In this document: piece by piece, positions 61,286 through 64,000 of the stretch
How positions within the stretch are numbered: the stretch's first letter is position 1
How the letters are laid out: the number at the start of each line of letters is the position of its first letter
DNA from: JAUVDZ01 sp042568205
GTDB lineage: Bacteria; Patescibacteriota; Gracilibacteria; UBA1369; PNNO01
DNA: 64,000 nucleotides
Direction of reading: 5' to 3'
NCBI GenBank assembly: GCA_042568205.1
Contig: JBHPJE010000001.1
Coordinates: 158,722-222,721 of the forward strand
Program-made: the position numbers and the translations under genes
The notes under the pieces: model-generated
What the model saw: only the letters and a program-made list of their open reading frames with translations
Database searches by the model: none
What the model was told of the DNA's origin: nothing

Positions 61286-62860
61286 TTAATCCTCAACTAA
61301 CTCTCCCCCAAACATTTCCATAGCTGCATTTGCTAAATCTGGACCTTCTTCTTTGACTTCAGGTTCTGGTGGTTCGATTGCCTGCTCTTCAGTAACCTCA
61401 GGCTTTGGTGTTGAAAGTTTAACTTCAGAAACAGCGTAGTTTACCTTTGCAGGACCTGCAAAAATTGAATCTATAGCTTTCTCAATTTCAAGTCTATTTT
61501 CAGTAGTATCAACTTTCTCTTTATGAAAATTAGAAGTGAATTCAACTAATACTTCTCCATTTTCAACTTTAATAGGCTTTCCAGCTTTAAAACTCATCCG
61601 AACGAATGGTGTTTTTATTACTTCAATGACTCTTGGCCAGTTTTCTTTTACGTAAGCTATAGTTAAGGGTAGTTTTTCAACAGGATTTTCTCTTTCTTGT
61701 TCAGAAATATTAGTTTTTATTGGAGCGTGAGTTCTTTCAGGTTCGATTTTTGGTTGTTCTGGTTCTGGGGTTGCTGGTTCTTCAACTTTTTGTTCAGCTT
61801 GGACAACCTCAACAGGCTCTGGTGCAACAATTTTACCCTGCATTGTACATCTAATAACTGCCATTTCTAATGGAAGTTGTGGAATTGTTGTATTTTTTAA
61901 TTTTCCATATGCTTCCTGAAATAATTCGGCTGTGTTTAGTGCATAATTAGTCTCAATAAGATTGCCTTCTTCAGTTGATTTGAGCATTGTAAGACGCAAA
62001 TGTTCAAGGAAATCCTTTGTAAATTGAACTAAGTCGATTCCCTGAGAATATAGATTTTGAATTTCTGTTAATGCAGCATTTGTATCGTTATTTCGGAGAT
62101 GTTTATAAAAAGATTCAAGTGCACTTATTCCACTAATTCCTAAAACAGTTTGAACCCGGGTGAATTCAAGTTTACCTTCGGAAGTTAATTGTTCAAGCAA
62201 TCCTATTGCATCTCTTAATCCACCTTCTGCACTGTGAGCAATTGTTTCAACTGCTGCTTCTTCTGCATCAATTTCTTCCATTTGGGCAATATACATTAAC
62301 CTTGTTGTGATTGCTTTTTGAGAGATTCGTTTAAAATCAAATCTCTGACATCTTGAAATAATTGTTTCAGGAACTTTGTGAGATTCTGTAGTTGCTAAAA
62401 CAAAATATACATGGCTTGGAGGTTCTTCTAGTGTCTTTAATAAGGCATTAAATGCTTCTTTTGTAAGCATGTGTACCTCATCAATAATATAAATTTTATT
62501 TTTAGATCTGCTTGGTGCAAAATTAATCTTATCTTTCAAGTCTCTGATTTCATCAATACCTCTATTTGATGCAGCATCAATCTCAATCAAATCAATGAGA
62601 TTACCTTCTCGAACTGACTCGCACATCTCACATTTATCACAAGGTTCACATTCTTCATCTGGATTTGTACAATTTAAAGCTTTTGCTAATAAACGTGCAG
62701 TTGAAGTCTTTCCAGTACCTCTAGGTCCACACAATAAATATGCGTGAGCTGTGTGTCCTTCTTTTATCGCATTTAACAAAGTTGTTCTTATGTGATCCTG
62801 GCCAACGAGGTTTTTAAAGTTTTGTGGCCTGTACTTGCGATATAAAGAGATTTCTGACAT
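61286..62860 (-). CDS. dnaX: DNA polymerase III subunit gamma/tau
   Basis: 524 aa from ATG 62860 (MSEISLYRKYRP). The 10-residue extension to 62890 would precede the predicted transcript start. It has GPRGTGKTSTARLLAKALNC (Walker A and zinc-site start), a Cys4 zinc module (CEPCDKCEMC), IDEVHMLT (Walker B), ATTESHKVP and SRCQRFDF (sensor/arginine finger). Domain III follows. The Pro/Glu-rich tail (~370-400 and the last 50) is lineage-specific. It loads the beta clamp and couples polymerases. A -10 TAATAT (62871-62876) predicts a very short leader. Confidence 0.95.
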   Translation of the reverse strand: MSEISLYRKYRPQNFKNLVGQDHIRTTLLNAIKEGHTAHAYLLCGPRGTGKTSTARLLAKALNCTNPDEECEPCDKCEMCESVREGNLIDLIEIDAASNRGIDEIRDLKDKINFAPSRSKNKIYIIDEVHMLTKEAFNALLKTLEEPPSHVYFVLATTESHKVPETIISRCQRFDFKRISQKAITTRLMYIAQMEEIDAEEAAVETIAHSAEGGLRDAIGLLEQLTSEGKLEFTRVQTVLGISGISALESFYKHLRNNDTNAALTEIQNLYSQGIDLVQFTKDFLEHLRLTMLKSTEEGNLIETNYALNTAELFQEAYGKLKNTTIPQLPLEMAVIRCTMQGKIVAPEPVEVVQAEQKVEEPATPEPEQPKIEPERTHAPIKTNISEQERENPVEKLPLTIAYVKENWPRVIEVIKTPFVRMSFKAGKPIKVENGEVLVEFTSNFHKEKVDTTENRLEIEKAIDSIFAGPAKVNYAVSEVKLSTPKPEVTEEQAIEPPEPEVKEEGPDLANAAMEMFGGELVED

Positions 62861-62926
62861 ATTTGAATTTATATTAATTGGGGCAATCAAAGTACCAAAT
62901 ATTTAGAAAGTTTTCATTAAATTTGA

Positions 62927-62954
62927 TTGACAATTGTTGCAAACGTATTAGAAT
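62927..62954 (+). promoter_or_regulatory. Promoter giving a leaderless mRNA for the 306-aa gene
   Basis: TTGACA, 16 bases, TAGAAT. The expected transcription start near 62961 is one base before the ATG at 62962, excluding the upstream start at 62878. Confidence 0.65.
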
Positions 62955-62961
62955 ACTCTCT

Positions 62962-63882
62962 ATGAAAAAACAAGAACCACAATTTGTTTCAGCATTTATT
63001 TTTGGAAGGGATCCAAATCTTAATGCATTAAATTCACATAATTTTGAACGTGAAGCTCGCGAACATGCAGATCAAACAGCAGCAGAAGCTATGGAGAGAG
63101 GAGTTGAACTCGAAGTTTTAATAATTGATACGCATAGAAGATCTGTAGAAACTTTGAATGGATCAAACATCAATCAATTTACTTCAATTCTAGATGCAAA
63201 ATTTCCAGGATGGCATATGGGTGATGTTAATGATCCAATTGATGAACAGGATGTTGCTCAAAAAATCCTTGAAGCATTCGGTAATCCAGACTATCAAAGC
63301 CTTTCTGATACTCCTTCAGTAATTGAATTTGCTGTAATTAATTTTCCATATACATATGATGAAGAACTAAAAAGATTAATAGAGCGGGAAGAAGAATTGT
63401 TGGTTAGAGGGAGTGAATTAATGAGATATATAATTTTATTTAATCAGCCTTGTGAAGAACTTGTTAAATATCAGATGAGAGTAGTTGACGGAGAAATTGA
63501 TAAAGCAGAATTAGAAGGTGGAATAAATTTAGAGGGATACAAAGAAAAGTTTTCTCAGGCATATAGAGAGTATTCAGAATTAGAATTTCATGCAAAATTT
63601 AATTCTGGAGGGGATGTTAGCTTTAAAGAGCTAGAAGAAGCCAAAAAAACATATTCGCAGTTGGTACATCTAACTCTTAAAGCTTTGATTGAAGATAAAT
63701 CTCAGAATGTATTATTGGAATTCTATAGGGTTCTTGTAAATAATCCATTTCTTCGACCTCATAAAGATTGGTTCACAATGTTCTTTCAACATCTACAACA
63801 AGATGTGATTGCATTTCAATTAGATAACAGAGATTGGAATTTTCCAATTAGATGGAAATTAACTTCAGTTGTTCCGCACTAA
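62962..63882 (+). CDS. 306-aa hypothetical protein
   Basis: No family recognised. The N-terminal ~160 residues look alpha/beta (FVSAFIFGRDPNLNALN, LEVLIIDTHRRSVETLNG, VIEFAVINFPYTYD). The C-terminal half is helical and acidic. No signal peptide or membrane helix. Monocistronic with a strong promoter and probably leaderless. The 3' end overlaps the convergent glycosyltransferase gene by 18 nt. Confidence 0.72.
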   Translation: MKKQEPQFVSAFIFGRDPNLNALNSHNFEREAREHADQTAAEAMERGVELEVLIIDTHRRSVETLNGSNINQFTSILDAKFPGWHMGDVNDPIDEQDVAQKILEAFGNPDYQSLSDTPSVIEFAVINFPYTYDEELKRLIEREEELLVRGSELMRYIILFNQPCEELVKYQMRVVDGEIDKAELEGGINLEGYKEKFSQAYREYSELEFHAKFNSGGDVSFKELEEAKKTYSQLVHLTLKALIEDKSQNVLLEFYRVLVNNPFLRPHKDWFTMFFQHLQQDVIAFQLDNRDWNFPIRWKLTSVVPH

Positions 63883-64000
63883 AGAATTTATTTTTCTTTT
63901 GAATTTTTCAGTTGAGAATTTATTTGCTTGTTCCCGTATTTTTAATGGTCGATACCTGCCTTCGTTAAGCATCATTCTTCCAAGGGCATCTTCCATTGAA
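63865..64000 (-). CDS. C-terminal end of a probable family 4 glycosyltransferase (partial)
   Basis: 44 residues before a UGA stop at 63865-63867. The frame is open to the window edge and ends in an acidic/basic helix, then REQANKFSTEKFKRKINSL. The A-x-x-F-S-x-E-K-F-x-x-x-I pattern is typical of the last helix of GT4 glycosyltransferases. The call rests on this short tail alone. Confidence 0.5.
   Translation of the reverse strand, partial: SMEDALGRMMLNEGRYRPLKIREQANKFSTEKFKRKINSLVRNN

Noticed and set aside
62878..62961. Upstream ATG for the 306-aa protein
   Set aside because: It precedes the TTGACA-TAGAAT promoter and overlaps the dnaX promoter region.
1..64000. Recoding of UGA as glycine (code 25)
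   Set aside because: UGA ends cdaA in an ATGA overlap with cdaR, and ends the HisA-like gene, the NAGPA gene and the glycosyltransferase tail at sensible positions.

Overview
The window is AT-rich (roughly one third G+C), densely packed and reads cleanly in the standard bacterial code. UGA is a true stop: cdaA ends in a UGA that overlaps the AUG of cdaR. That argues against the Gracilibacteria/Absconditabacteria code. The gene set suggests a member of the Candidate Phyla Radiation (Patescibacteria), perhaps Peregrinibacteria-like. It combines a few housekeeping genes, an altered NMN-binding subdomain in LigA, S-layer (SLH) proteins, a pseudopilin, a sortase, and many long proteins without recognisable domains. 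The placement is an inference; no rRNA operon is present to test it.

Layout. 1-8.7 kb: the start of a secreted calcium-binding-repeat protein, then a two-gene cassette of a 992-aa helical protein and a 1278-aa SNF2-like helicase fused to a class I methyltransferase. 8.7-13.5 kb: ArfB-like release factor, tsaB, rsmI, a pseudopilin and a 765-aa orphan. 13.5-20.4 kb (minus): an SLH protein and a six-gene overlapping operon (PrsW protease, SxtJ-like protein, carbamoyltransferase, SGNH hydrolase, a 52-aa DUF5989 protein, a kinase-like protein). 20.4-31.5 kb: RNase HI, tRNA-Phe, a NAGPA-type lipoprotein, a TMEM43-like protein, a MATE transporter, a second SLH protein, a DUF3160 lipoprotein and alanine racemase. 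31.5-43 kb: asnS, two membrane-anchored surface proteins, hflX-yqeY, a 702-aa orphan and lon. 43-52.4 kb: a cupredoxin with a sortase-type tail, cdaA-cdaR (c-di-AMP), orphan basic proteins, MscS, an AroD-like protein, ychF and a HisA-like protein. 52.4-64 kb: a RelA/SpoT protein with a membrane tail, mnmA, sortase, a three-gene orphan cluster, ligA, dnaX, a 306-aa orphan and the end of a probable glycosyltransferase.

Themes. Two nucleotide second-messenger systems are present: c-di-AMP and (p)ppGpp, the latter probably membrane-bound. Much of the rest builds or edits the cell surface: SLH proteins, sortase and candidate substrate, carbamoylation/SGNH operon, pseudopilin, alanine racemase. Promoters are classical sigma70 type. 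Shine-Dalgarno sequences are almost absent, and several transcripts appear leaderless. No stretch longer than 300 bases lacks a gene. No insertion sequence, integrase, CRISPR array or replication origin was seen.
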